Assembly: GCA_024811115.1 (NCBI GenBank)
Contig: JAKOGH010000232.1
Span: forward strand, 1-28,316
From: Terana coerulea
Taxonomy: Eukaryota > Basidiomycota > Agaricomycetes > Polyporales > Phanerochaetaceae
DNA: 28,316 nucleotides
Direction of reading: 5' to 3'
Of the stretch, positions 11,754-22,464 are shown piece after piece. The notes beneath the pieces are model-generated. The model was given only the letters and a program-made list of their open reading frames with translations, was not told the DNA's origin and did no database searches. How positions within the stretch are numbered: position 1 is the stretch's first letter; each line of letters starts with the position of its first letter. The position numbers were made by a program, and so were the translations under genes.

Positions 11754-11756
11754 TGG
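11754..11756 (+). repeat. 3-bp target duplication of the 12.1-kb element, left copy (TGG)
   Basis: TGG precedes the CACT terminus here and follows the AGTG terminus at 23869-23871. Removing the element and one TGG rejoins the F-box gene as TGC CCA TCC CTT CGG on the minus strand, that is Cys-Pro-Ser-Leu-Arg, a normal leucine-rich-repeat motif. Confidence 0.65.
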
Positions 11757-11793
11757 CACTCGCGAACCCAAGAGATAAATCCCGGGGATTTAT
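11757..11793 (+). repeat. left terminal inverted repeat (37 bp)
   Basis: It matches the reverse complement of 23832-23868 at 33 of 37 positions. Its inner part is a palindrome, ATAAATCC-CGG-GGATTTAT (11775-11793). Confidence 0.8.
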
Positions 11794-12770
11794 CACCTGG
11801 ACCTCATCGATATCCTGATCTAAGTAGACGTGCATATGCCCCCGGGTTCGTCAGTCCTGTTAGACCGGATCTCGCTCCTGCCGCCGACTGCCAGTTAGCA
11901 ATCCGGATAAAAGCGATATACCCTGCAAGGTAGAGGGCGTCTGCCCGCCCTCCAAGGCCCCTTCCCGCCGTCGGCCTTGTTGGGGCCCATCAGGCCCACA
12001 TCAGATCAAGATCTCCTCGGACAACTCCGAGGACCACGCGCGGCCTTCTAGCCTGCCTTCCCTCCCGGCATCACTGCTCCTGGACGCCCCTCCGCCACCT
12101 CGGCCCCGCCCGCTTCGCTGTCCCCAACGACGGCAGTGTGACCTCCTCTGTCCCTCCCTTGGTTCTCCACCGTTCGACGTCGAGTAAAGTGCATTGCAGA
12201 GCCACTGTACAGTATGTTACAATACACTATACGCTGGCTTCTGCGAGTGCTGTGGCCGACGTCGGCCTTGTTGCGCTTCGTCGTGCTCAGATCAGATCAA
12301 GATCTTCTCGGACAACTCCGAGAACCACGCGCGGCCCTCTGGCCCAGCTCCCATGGGCGCTCCCACCTTCCCTCAGCGGCATCACTGCCCTGGACACCCC
12401 TCTGCCGCCTCGGCCCCGCCCTGCTCGCTGTCCTCGACACTCCACTGTCCCGCCCTTCTTTCTTCATCGTTCGGCGGTAGGTAAAGTACAGTGTAGAGCT
12501 ACTGTACAGTAGATTGTAATAGACTATACATCCACCCCTGGAAGTCATGGCTGACGTTGCCCTTGTCACGACCACTGAGCCCAGATCAGATCAGATCCTC
12601 TCGGACAACCCCAAGGCACAAGCGCGGCCCACTGGCTCGATTGTCCTGGGGCGCTCTCGTGCTCCTTTGTGGCGTCCCAGGGCGCTCTCACGCAGCCTCG
12701 GGGCTATCTGCTCGCTGCCGCTAACGACGAGCTCAACATTCTCACTTGTTTCTCCGCCATTTGGTGGGCG
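11794..12770 (+). repeat. left subterminal repeat region: three ~292-bp tandem units
   Basis: This is the inverted counterpart of about 21285-22464. It holds three diverged tandem units. Each has AGATC-rich sequence leading into a hairpin: TCCTCGGA-CAAC-TCCGAGGA at 12014-12033, TTCTCGGA-CAAC-TCCGAGAA at 12305-12324, and a degenerate copy near 12598. The first two units also have the palindrome ACTGTACAGT (12204-12213; extended to TACTGTACAGTA at 12500-12511). The stretch is GC-rich and holds long open frames in several phases, which I regard as composition effects, not genes. Confidence 0.8.
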
Positions 12771-12782
12771 CGTAAAAGGGTT

Positions 12783-15700
12783 CTAAAGCCATTTTTGAGT
12801 AGATTTGAATGTATCACATTTCATCAAGGGAGAACTTCGGTCCCAGTACTGAATCAAACCTCCAATATCCTCCTGCAGATCATCATCCTCAAGGCCATCT
12901 CCCTCGTCATCCTCACTCCCTTCATCATCATCTATTCCATCCACAGCTTCCTTGTATTCCACAGCTCCACCAGTGTCTGCAGTCCTGTGCATAGGCAGGT
13001 GCAGGACTGCCAGTGGCGGTGATAGCGGGACAGCCAAGTTGTCAACCATTGTTGTGTCAATGGGCCCGTCGCGCACCGCCAGGCCATCGTCAAGAGCCGA
13101 AGTGAAGATTCTTCAATGCCTGCAAGCGACGTCACGACGGCACCTTTCCGAATGCCTGGACCCTTGATACCACTGAATTCCGGCAAGCTATAGGTCTGCT
13201 CAATCCGTTGCAGAAGTTGGTGGTTGACACGGCGCCGCTGGATAGACCATGCTTGGACGGGCGCCGTACAAGGGATCATTGGTGCTGCGCAGATGAACAA
13301 GAGTGGCCCTGAAGACTTGTTCTTCGTCTACGATAGACGTGTGAAGCCGTTGAATCTCGACATTGCAGCGGCTGATCTCTTCGTTCGCACGCTTGATTCG
13401 GGCGCCGCAGCTTGATGGCTTCACGAACAGCAGGGTGTGTCCAACGCTCACTCGCGTACATTGTTCCGGGTGTCTTGCAAGAGGGTGAACTGCTCAAGAA
13501 AACCGTAGTGGGATACCTCCTCCCATGCAAGCGTGTTACAGAGAGGGTCAAGGGCAGCGGCAGTGGCGTTGTACAACTTCACGGCCTGTCGAATTGCTTG
13601 ACAACGCTTCTGCAGGGATTTGGAAATGTGCGTTCGCATCTGATAACCTATTTATACAATCAGCCATGTGATGTAAGTGTACACATCAAGGACTCACCAG
13701 TCTGGCTGAGGCTAAGCTTATGCAGCTCGAACAAGCGTTGGATTACGAGCTTTTGCAGCTGGTCCAGTGCCTTGCGATACTTATGCTCATTCATGTACTT
13801 CACTGTTGCCTGGTAATGAGGATGATCCGGCGACTATCGGTCAGATTCTGAGATACCCATCTTCACCTCAAGCTCCTGGACTTTAAGAGTGATGCGGTCG
13901 GTAACGTTCATGGGCATGGCGGCGTTGTGTCTCAAGCCTTTGTGTTGCTGAGACCTGCGCATCGTAGTTGGACGTAGTAGCGCCAGCCTGAGGAGAGTGA
14001 AGATCCAGTCCGAAGGCATAGCGGCAAGAAACCGGCTTGACACCTGAGAACGCATGGCATGTAGCTCACGAAGCTCTTGCAATAGCTCAACGTAAGCCAC
14101 TGCATGGGGATCCCACAGTGGCCCTTTACCAAGCTTGGCAAAGAACTTGCGCTCTTCCTCGTCGAACACGTCCCACTCCTCGTCGGCAATCTTCGTAATG
14201 CTGCTGTAGCGGCCAATCGAACCGAGTCAACCGTAATGATTTTCAGAGCCTGGAGGTGGTTGTGGTAGATGAATGTACCGAGGTTTGCGTACTTGTCGTC
14301 GTCCCATTGCTCCGAAGTAAAGGTCGATAAAGAGACGCCGGCGATACGCCAACGCATACCAAATAATGGACGCCAGGGCGTTGGAACCCGGAGAAGACAC
14401 GCTCGAGAGTCTCGAGGTCCTCAATGCCACATCCCTCAATGATGTTGGGGTGGTTCTTGCTTTGACACTTGAAATTGTGGGTGTAGCCATGAAACGTGTT
14501 CACGCAGCAGCGGGTGCCGGCTGCTTGAAGTCGCGACCAAGGGAACTGTTCTTGATTGTGGTCTCAAAGGTGCAGCCAATGTTGTAGGCGAGAAGAATGT
14601 GTGGGTTCTGTGTCTCGACAAGCTTGGCAACGATAGCTAGGGATACTTTGCACTAAATAGTTGGAGCATAAGTTGGCAATGAAGGAATGCAGCGCATACA
14701 CAAAATGCTTACAGCTCTCCACTGCGTACCATGTCTATCAGCCACAGAATAAAGCCGTGCCGACATGCACAAGCAAAGATCCCAGTTTCGTTGTAAATCG
14801 CCCCATGAACGCTTCTTCGTCGGCCGCCGCTGCCTTTGAAGTTGTCCGTGCATTCTTGGGTATCGGGGTTGCCGTTACCTGCACCATTGGTTGGATCACC
14901 CTCGCCATCTTCTTTATCGTCGCTCCATGTATTGTCGCCGTTGTCGTCAGTCACCAAGCTAGGCAACTGCGGCCCTTTGCGGCTCTGAACCTCGCCAGCA
15001 AATTGGTTGACGTATTCGCCCGGTAGGAAGTAGTTGGTCTCAGTAAATGTACAGCGTGTCCGCTAGTAACATGACTGTCGACAGGCGCCATGCGCTTAAG
15101 GCTGTTGTTGCCGTCGACAACCACCATTCGTAAGAATTTGAGCGGTGGCTCATCTTCAAGCTTGAACATTCTTGGTTAGAACAAGTACGCGCGACCCAAG
15201 TTCAAATAATCAAAGGCTTACCACATAGCAGCATGCACTGCAGGCGTTCTGCACCCCTCTAGTTTGGTGTGTTGCGGCCAAGTACTGCCATGATACGAGA
15301 CTTCACTACTCGTGTGATGTGCACAAAGATCTCATATGCATCGGTGAGAATGGAGCGCATGTAATGTTGGAAAGGAATCTACCATCGCAGATTATAAGCA
15401 AGAAGTATAGAAGTGATGTGCAAAGACATACCACGTAATAGTCGCATATCACCTTCGTGAACGCCCTCAATGCTAAACGAGGCCTTTCGCAGATGAAGCC
15501 TGTGAAAAAGTTCCAACGTGCGAAGTGAGATGGCAACAGTGGGTCGCAGCGGGGTCTTTGGGAGGTACCTGTTTGCGACCAGATCAACAGCTAGAGAGAT
15601 GCTGTCGGCAGGCCTCTGCATCGTTGCTTGAGTCTCTAGCATAAATATGTTATAAACTTGGACCATATAACACTCGCAGGTTGGCGTGCTTTGGGTGGCT

Positions 15701-16611
15701 GAAGGTTTGTTTGTGAACTCAGATGACGGAGATATTGTGTCCAATGCATGTGATGTGGACGCCGACACATGTTGATCGTCATTTGTAGAAGCGTCAGAGC
15801 TAGGGCTAGGGACCGCCCGAGACATTATAGTCCTCAGAAAGTGGAATGGCTGCCGGTTCAATAGGCGGTGAGTGCGAAGAGGAAGGCGTTGGAGAGGTGG
15901 GCATTGGAGAGGTAGGCATTGGAGGGGTAGATGTTGGAGGGGTCGGCGTCGATGGGTACTTCCATTGAATATATGCATCGGCGAGACATCCCAGGAGAGC
16001 GTCCCAATGCTGCACCTCTTCCAAGCGGCGTTGCTTCCAGTTATTGGGCCGCTTGTAGCGACGTCCTCGTACCTGCGGCACAGCTAAAAGTCAGGCAGGA
16101 TGTAATTGCAAATCAAAGCATACATAACAGTTGTGGGTGATATCACATAGTGCATAGCGAAAGACTGTGTCATCTCATAGATGCTTAGGTAGCTGGCTGA
16201 CCTCGTTCTGCATCGCCACCTCTTCTTCATCAACTGTACTACCAAAGTCACCAAAATCTTGACGGCCTTCATTCAAAGGCTGAACAAAACTCTCGTTGCG
16301 ATCTGGTGCAGCACTTTCTGCTTGTATATCATTGAAAATGTGCCGAACCTCGTTGCTGAAGTCTGCAAGAGTTGAGTTGCTAAGATATGCGCTGAGATGA
16401 ATCAAGTGCACTACTTACTTGAAAGCCTTTCCTTCGCCTTGTCCGCTTTCGGCCTGTCTATCCACTCCGAAGACCCTGCTGCCCAAGAACCTTCAAAATA
16501 AATGTAGTGTAGCCTGGTGCGTCTTTGCTGGCGAGGGGTAGGTCCGTAGGGTGTGACTAGCGTCGTGTTGCGAACCGATCGCAAGACACCCGACTGTTTC
16601 ACCTTTGGCAT
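12783..16611 (-). pseudogene. KDZ-superfamily transposase, full length but broken
   Basis: Reading from the ATG at 16611 (MPKVKQSGVLRSVRN), exon 1 ends at 16419 and a 56-nt intron (16418-16363) leads to FSNEVRHIFNDIQ. Family blocks follow in order: RYKRPNNWKQRRLEEVQHWD near 16030; a Pro/Thr/Ser linker; a CxC motif (TCECYMVQVYNIF, 15678-15670); LELFHRLHLRKASFSIE; VVDGNNSLKRM near 15100, probably holding the first catalytic Asp; NETGIFACACRHGFILW near 14760; VNTFHGYTHNFKCQ near 14490; LETLERVFS; YRRRLFIDLYF and WDDDKYANLG near 14300; RRRVNHQLLQRIEQTYSLP near 13220; and a highly acidic tail near 12950. These blocks, especially the CACRHG and FHGYTHN segments, are KDZ transposase signatures. It is dead as read: a TAG (15261-15259) replaces an expected Trp, and at least seven single-base frame changes are needed. 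Other intron borders are uncertain. Confidence 0.85.
15880..15965 (+). repeat. minisatellite inside the transposase gene
   Basis: Imperfect 15-bp units of the type GGAGAGGTAGGCATT repeat here. On the transposase strand they encode a Pro-Thr-Ser/Met linker (TPPTSTPPMPTSPMPTSP). Confidence 0.75.
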
Positions 16612-17345
16612 TGGTTCGTTGTTGATGTTAAGTGCTTAAATATGAATAAAGATAAAGGATGACCAGGAAGTAGAAAGTAAACGTGCGAAGCCGAAGTGAA
16701 GAGAAATTGTCGAAGTGGCAATGAGGAGTGCAGCTGTCACAAATTTCCCCAAGCGCTAGTCTACAGCACTTAGAGTGTAACATCAAGTCACGGGACATGT
16801 TACCCAGTCGTTGCAACAGCGTTACAAGATGCTGATCAGTTGGCCATGCAACGGATGCATGGTTATCAGGGATATGCCTCATAAGGACATAGGATCATGG
16901 ACTCAGTTCTGGATTCGTTCTAGACTATGACCTCACTATGAGGTCACTATGACATCGTGTACTGGTAGTGTACAGTAGCTAGATTAGGACATCTAGATAG
17001 TGTTGATGTTAGCATGATAGCTAGGTCAGATCTGATAAGGGAGTTAGAGCGGCGGTATGCTCTAGAGCCTTAGTCATGGATCACCTGACTGTATCAGTCA
17101 GCACATGGTATTGGAGGTCTTAGATAGTGTCTGGGGTCCCTCTACACATGTATATAAAGAGGCTGGTCTGAGGGCTAACACCCCGACTCAACAACATCGT
17201 TGATTCATATCTCCTCTACTCGCTTTACTCAAAGTCCCCTGCTCTCCCCAACCCCTCAAAGCATTCCTAGCAGGTGAGTATTAGAGTTTTGTGATAGCAG
17301 CAAAGCAGCTCAGGACGGGAAGTTGAGACGCGACGAACTAAGATT
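16612..17345. promoter_or_regulatory. divergent control region of the transposon
   Basis: This interval separates the transposase (starting leftward at 16611) from the rightward genes. For the rightward side there is a TATA box (TATATAAAGA, 17151-17160) and, about 115 bp downstream, a good splice donor (CAG then GTGAGTA at 17274), suggesting a spliced 5' leader. A perfect 8-bp-arm palindrome, TGACCTCA-CTA-TGAGGTCA, lies at 16928-16946 and is a candidate protein-binding site. I found no clear TATA box for the leftward transposase. Confidence 0.5.
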
Positions 17346-17349
17346 CTGG

Positions 17350-19189
17350 TAATGAGCTTTCTGGTGCGTTATGCTCTAACCAAACTTCAACTCCAACCTC
17401 GACTGGCTCTCGGCTTCGACCCTCAATTTTCTCAACTCCCTCCTGCAGTTCGATTTCTGTGCTTATATACATTGTCTTCGTACTCACGATGCCACTGTTC
17501 ATTCCGTTTGTTCCCAAGCCCGGTTCTGAGACTCCCTGCGGGTCAACTTCATTACGTCATTCTTGGAGGCAAGCAGATGGGAACCTACAAGCAGGACAAG
17601 TAAGCGCTTAGGTATCAAGCTTCCCCAATATCTCAAATCTGACCTTTTGCAAGCTTTGTACCCATTCTTGGTGAATACAGGACGCCTATCTTCCCTCTTG
17701 TCATTGTATGCCGGTCCCAGGCAGACGCTGATGCAGTCTCAGTTCTGCACGCACTGGTGTGTACAATCGAAAAACTGCCACTGGAAAAGGTGTTGGAGCG
17801 ACTTGAGACATCTTCTGCTGTGCGGGAACTGTTCACCAACCAGAGTGTCAGCTTCTACCCACTTGTGCGGGAAACAAGCAAGAGGCTGCACTCTTCAAGT
17901 AGTAAGCATGTACCTATCGTCTTGTTGGCTCAGATCCCTTGTTGCGGCTGCACCAGTGCTGACTTGTACCCGCACTTGACGAACTTCCAATACGCGAGCT
18001 ACACCAAAACCAGTAGTTTCTCTGAGGTGCTATGCTTCCTAGCATCCAAGGGACTGTATTGTAGTGTGGCGAGTTACAAGGCCATACAGAAGGTCCAAGC
18101 ACAGCTCCCGCACCCGGATCAGTTCGAGGAGGTGACGATGGATTCAGTTGCCAGTGCGGCTACAGTGTCTGCTCAATCGGATACGGCACGCGAAGGGAAA
18201 TGGGAGGTAGTCTCACATGCCAGCCGCAGGCATGAGCATGGTCACAATCGTGGTCGTGGTCATAGACATGGACGTGGTCGCGGCCGCAGTCATGGTGTAG
18301 AGAGCTCTGCAGCGCGCTCAGGCTCAGCGGCAGTTGCTCATGATCATCGCTGCCTATCTCCGGTGACAGTTCCAGACAACGACAACGATGTCAAAAACAT
18401 GGGATCCAACCAGCCTGGAGTTTCCCGGCAGCGCTCGGGAACTCATCTCCCGAATGTCAGCTTCCTGTCCCGGCTGCTACGGCAGGCTTGTCCACTGCTT
18501 GGGATACCGCTGACATCAAGCTTCGCTAGCACCGCTGCCCTGGAGGGCTCAAGGATAGTTTCTCCTGGTAGGCCCGCCCGTTCCTGCGGCTGCTACTCAC
18601 TGGGCACACCTCTCAAAACCTCAACTATCCAAGACGAGGGTTTGACACCTCAGAAGCTCAGGTTCACGCAGCGACAAGCTATACTCACTGGCGCGTTATG
18701 TATTGTCATGTAGACAGCTGGGTGGGACCTGGGTTGACAAGTTGAGTTTGATAGATGCTCGTACGGCATCCTCGGAGCGCCGCAATCCGACTATCCAATG
18801 GCTATGAATCAAGCAGGTATGGTCATCCAGCATAATATCCGCCTTCGATATTCTCACGTTGACTGTCACCAATCACAGTATATTCTTATACTTGCAAGAC
18901 CAGTGGAGAAATCATTTCTGTCATCTATGACGGTGATGCTCGAAAGTCTGAGGGACTCCAGTCCCCTCCTTAGGTGTCATTGTTGACCGGCACCTTGACT
19001 CATTTGGTTATCAGACATCAACAATTTTTTGCCTCTATAAAGCTATTTCCACTACTTCCACGCTTGAGGCCTTTACAGAGCGTCTGCAAACGTACAACGT
19101 TGCGGCAATAGAAGCTCAGTGGTATTGGGAGGAGATTGATAGGCGTGCATTCACTACATGCACACGCTACGTATTCGAGAGCTTGTAAG
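17350..19189 (+). pseudogene. transposon-borne gene of unknown function, frameshifted
   Basis: I do not recognise this family. Coding character begins about 17350-17400. The best segment runs from about 17700 to 18713: QADADAVSVLHALV, then TIEKLPLEKVLERLETSSAV, QIPCCGCTSADLYPHL and a histidine/arginine/glycine-rich tract (HEHGHNRGRGHRHGRGRGRS, near 18230-18290) that looks RNA- or DNA-binding or disordered. After frame changes the reading continues near 18920-19189 with SEGLQSPPLGVIVDRHLDSF and LEAFTERLQTYNVAAIEAQW, ending in TRYVFESL and a TAA at about 19187-19189. It follows the TATA box and spliced leader at 17151-17280, so it was probably expressed from that promoter. Exon boundaries and the start codon could not be fixed. 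It could be one gene or two fused by my reading. Confidence 0.5.
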
Positions 19190-19413
19190 GCCCTTAGTTT
19201 AATTATTAACGGCCGATAACACATTAACTGGTGTACATTAATTGATTAGAGCCCAGACCTAAGGTCACCAGCCAATTAGAGGATGAAAGGAGAGGGCACG
19301 TGGTAAGAGTTAAAGCTGGCAGAGATATTCTCACAATCCTGGTGGCTGTTTTCTTGTCCTCTCTTTGGTAGTTGAGTCCCCATCTCACCACTTTTTCCCA
19401 AGTGCACTGTGAC

Positions 19414-21120
19414 ATGCCCGCCGTTAACGCCATCGGGCGGCGCCAGCGGAAACCATATCGCTGTATGGCGCATAGCAGTCACAAGCAGCGACACGTCTCT
19501 CAAGCGATTTTCGACACGCAGAAATATTCGAAACGCTCTCACCGCTGCTAAGTAACAGCACGCAGCCGCCCGCCTTGAGCATCGGACTTCCCTTCGGGAT
19601 GCGCTCAAGGCTGCGCATGCTGCTGTACATCAAGAGGCCGTGACGCTCAACAAGCTCTTTCCAATGTAGAGCGTCAAGCACTTCAAGCAACTCTTGATGC
19701 AAAGCACGCACATCATGCAAGGTTCCTGTCAGGGTCTCGACGTGGAACGCATTTGTGCATATGTGCACAAAGGAAATTCAAGCTGGTGAGTTTCATTCAA
19801 TCCTCAATTCAAATATTACTCACTTTGAGATCAGATCTATCGCCGGGCGAACACCGCAAGAAGGTCAACGAGCTTACCAAGGAACTGAAAGCCGGAGTGG
19901 GCAATGAGCGACGATAAGAAGATCAAGGCATCAAAGGAAGGCATCAAAGACCTGGAGATGCTGCAAGAGATGAAATCACTCTCCAAGCAGAACCTCCCCT
20001 CAACTCCTTCCACGACATCCGGCCAGCGCTTCAAAGTATCCACCAAAAGGTGCGTTCAATTCAACCAGCCACACTGGTTTGCCATCTTATGCTTGCGCGA
20101 TAAGTTGGAGAGCTTAATGCTCGTACTGGCATCGAGGACCTTATCATTGCTGTTCGAACCGATATCGACAGCTATAACCGCCCTTCCGTCTTTTCCACCT
20201 CCTCTCGCGCCGAGGACTTCTTCCAGCTGTCTCTCAACCGCAATGTCAATGACTGGGCGTTGAAGTTTGAAGCATACTGTGTTTCTGGTATATATGGTAC
20301 GTCTGTGCCTCTCGTTTCTTACATTTATTTCATTGCTGATATTCTCGCTCAAGATGTAAGTAACCAATATCAGGCGCAGGTGCTCCAGATGAAACGAGAC
20401 CTGGCAGCCGAAATTCTCACCGCTCTTTGTACGGTGCTGTTATATACACCATTACAGCCATCGAACTAACTCACCAAAACAGAGCGTGCGCCGGAGCCAA
20501 TGAAGATCTCCTGCATGTTCTACACCGATTTTGACAGTCATGTCACTGAAAGGCACGGCATCGTCATCAACGGTTGGCCGGCGGGCCTGAAGTTTTGTGC
20601 GCCCTGGAGATATTGGCTCCGTACTGAACTGGAGGTCCTTGGAAACGCATGGCGCAACGGCGTTACCAAGTTCCGCCGATTGAGCGACGACGCACATCGC
20701 GAGTTCAAAGATGCCAGGATCTGTGCACGTACAGAAGCTCTCGAGCACACTGCTATGCTCGAGAACACCTCAAGTATGCCGCCCCGTCCAGCGCAGCCCT
20801 GTCAGCCACTGCCATGATGGCTGGTCCTCTACATCTGTTCTCGCTGGTCCTTCTACGTCCGCCCTCACTGGTCCCTCTGCGTCTGCCCTTGTTGGTCCTC
20901 ACGTCTGCCCTCGTCAGCCCCTCTACATCTGTCCTCACTGGTCCCTCCACCATACCTTCTCTCAGAGCGTCTCATGTGGCCACTGCACCCCTCACACTCC
21001 TGCTACCGCCGCTGCCATCAACATCCTCGGGCCAAATGGTCTTTGCAGCCGAAGACCCAAAAGAAGAGGTCAGATGCAGGTACCAAGCGAGGGCCTCGTC
21101 AGAAGCCCAGTGGTAACTAG
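19414..21120 (+). pseudogene. transposon-borne gene with HMG-like start and lysine/arginine-rich tail, frameshifted
   Basis: The likely start is ATG at 19414 (MPAVNAIGRRQRKPYRC). Blocks follow in several frames: SLRDALKAAHAAVHQEAVTL near 19600; TWNAFVHMCTKEIQA near 19740, faintly like the start of an HMG box; MLQEMKSLSKQNL near 19960; LNSFHDIRPALQSIHQK, an intron (about 20050-20102), then LNARTGIEDLIIAVRTDID and DWALKFEAYCVSGIYG near 20115-20290; and after another intron MFYTDFDSHVTERHGIVING near 20520 with WRNGVTKFRRLSDD near 20660. A Gly-Pro-Ser-Thr-Ser repeat follows, then a basic tail (KTQKKRSDAGTKRGPRQKP) that could be a nuclear localisation signal, ending at TAG 21118-21120. I recall similar predicted proteins in Agaricomycete genomes but cannot assign a function. 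At least four frame changes make this copy non-functional as read. Confidence 0.55.
20815..20955 (+). repeat. 24-bp minisatellite encoding a GPSTSxLx octapeptide repeat
   Basis: Units such as GCTGGTCCTTCTACGTCCGC repeat about five to six times with small indels. In the gene's frame they give GPSTSVLA, GPSTSALT, GPSASALV and similar. It forms a low-complexity linker before the basic C-terminus. Confidence 0.75.
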
Positions 21121-21284
21121 ACTGCATGGATGTTGCTGTTTATAGCTGAGGCACTGTAGGTGAGGCTCGCATGGGAGGTATGGATATGACATATTTACAT
21201 ATAATCCACCTACTGTAGAAGTTGTTTCTAATGTACTATTATCTGTTGCTACAATTGCTGCGCACTACCACTTATGTTACATTG

Positions 21285-22464
21285 AAAGGTGGACAAACAA
21301 GTGAGGATATTGAGCTCGTTGTCGGCCACGACAAGCAGACATCGCTGAGGCCGCGTGAGAACGCCCCAAGGTCAGCTGACGCCACAAGAGAGAACGAGAG
21401 CGCGCGAAGGGAGCCGGGCCTAAGTGCCATGAGCGTGGACATCAGAGCTGTTCAAAGAGACCTTGATTGGATCTTCGGTCGATGGGCGGCATCACAATGA
21501 AAACATTGGCCATGATTCGCAGCGGGGAAGCAATAGCCCAGTGGAGTGTGTGGTACAGTAGCTCTACAGTACACCTCACATGATATCTAACGGCCGAAGA
21601 AGGGGAGGGGGAGGGCATCGAGCTCGTCGTTAGAGACAGTGAGCAGGTAGGCCTGAGGCAGCAGACAAGTCTTGGCAAAGCGGGAATATAGACTATTGTT
21701 ATCTGGTGTATACCAGCTATGCAAAGGCAGTTTACACGACGTCGAACGATGAAGAAAGAAAGGCGGGACAGAGAAGTGTCGAGCTCGTCGTTGAGAACAG
21801 TGAGCGGGGCGGGGCCGAGGCGGCGGAGGGGCGTCCAGGGCAGTGATGCCGCGAGAGAAGGCGGGAGCGCCCATGGGAGCTGGGCCAGAGGGCCGCGCGT
21901 GGTTCTTGGAGTTGTCTGAAGAGATCTTAATCTGATCTGAGCACGACGAGTGCAACAAGGCCGACGTCGGCCACAGCACTCGCAGAAGCCAGCGTATAGT
22001 GTATTGTAACATACTGTACAGTGGCTCTGCAATGCACTTTACTCGATGTCGAACGGTGGAGAACCAAGGGAGGGACAGGAGAGGTCACGCTTCGTCGTTG
22101 GGGACAGCGAAGCGGGCGGGGCCGAGGCGGCGGAGGGCGTCCAGGAGCAGTGATGCCGGGAGGGAAGGCAGGAGTGAAGGCGGGAGCGCCCCGCAGGAGG
22201 TGGGCTAGAAGGCCGCGCGTGGTCCTCGGAGTTGTCCGAGGAGATCTTGATCTGATGTGGGCTCGATGGGCCCCAACAAGGCCGACGGGCGGAAGGGGCC
22301 TTAGAGGGCGGGCAGACGCCTCTACCTTGCAGGGTATATCGCTTTTATCCCGGATTGCTAACTGGCAGTCGGGCGGCAGGAGCGAGATCTGGTCTAACAG
22401 GACTGACGAACCCCGTGGGGCATATGCACGTCTACTTAGATCGGATATCGATGAGGTCCAGGTG
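21285..22464 (-). repeat. right subterminal repeat region, inverted copy of the left one
   Basis: Read on the minus strand from 22464, the sequence CACCTGGACCTCATCGATAT and what follows match the left region from 11794 onward, with scattered substitutions and indels. It is longer than the left copy because it has an additional, diverged tandem unit. The hairpin TCCTCGGA-GTTG-TCCGAGGA lies at 22223-22242, a degenerate copy at 21903-21920, and ACTGTACAGT at 22014-22023. Confidence 0.8.

Larger units (their letters stand above)
10280..11756 (-). pseudogene. F-box/LRR gene, C-terminal half, separated from its N-terminal half by a 12.1-kb transposon
   Basis: This is the 3' half of the gene whose 5' half lies at 23869-24632. 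Reading from 11756, the leucine-rich region gives FEKVFSGAENLISLRID, LPQLSRLYMM, CALHALELDIGDLSVCPRL, then an in-frame TGA (11377-11375), and continues in the same frame with IPSIEVFHLQVYQCQHH and CPKLESLRLETVGG. A MITE (10730-11088) interrupts the next repeat. After it come CPNLKDLTLTLDGFSDC and a tail (GDKWHKVRRIH) that aligns with the tail of the paralog at 7728. Small frameshifts lie near 11700-11745 and at the MITE insertion point. The alignment with the paralog begins exactly where the N-terminal half stops, which is why I treat the two pieces as one interrupted gene. Confidence 0.8.

Noticed and set aside
12138..12575. Overlapping open frames at the left subterminal repeats
   Set aside because: Same tandem-repeat composition effect; the translations are not conserved between units while the DNA is.
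15880..15965. CRISPR-like repeat array
   Set aside because: The repeats are contiguous 15-bp minisatellite units without spacers, inside a coding region of a eukaryotic genome.
16880..17273. Possible solo LTR upstream of the rightward transposon genes
   Set aside because: It has a TATA box and a pyrimidine-rich leader, but I could not find TG...CA boundaries, a target duplication or a second copy in the window; it is treated as the element's promoter region.
19424..19768. 114-codon minus-strand open frame (starts MHICTNAFHVETL)
   Set aside because: It lies antisense to the rightward transposon gene, whose plus-strand reading (ALKAAHAAVHQEAVTLNKL, TWNAFVHMCTKEIQA) has a conserved-looking pattern and continues into later blocks.
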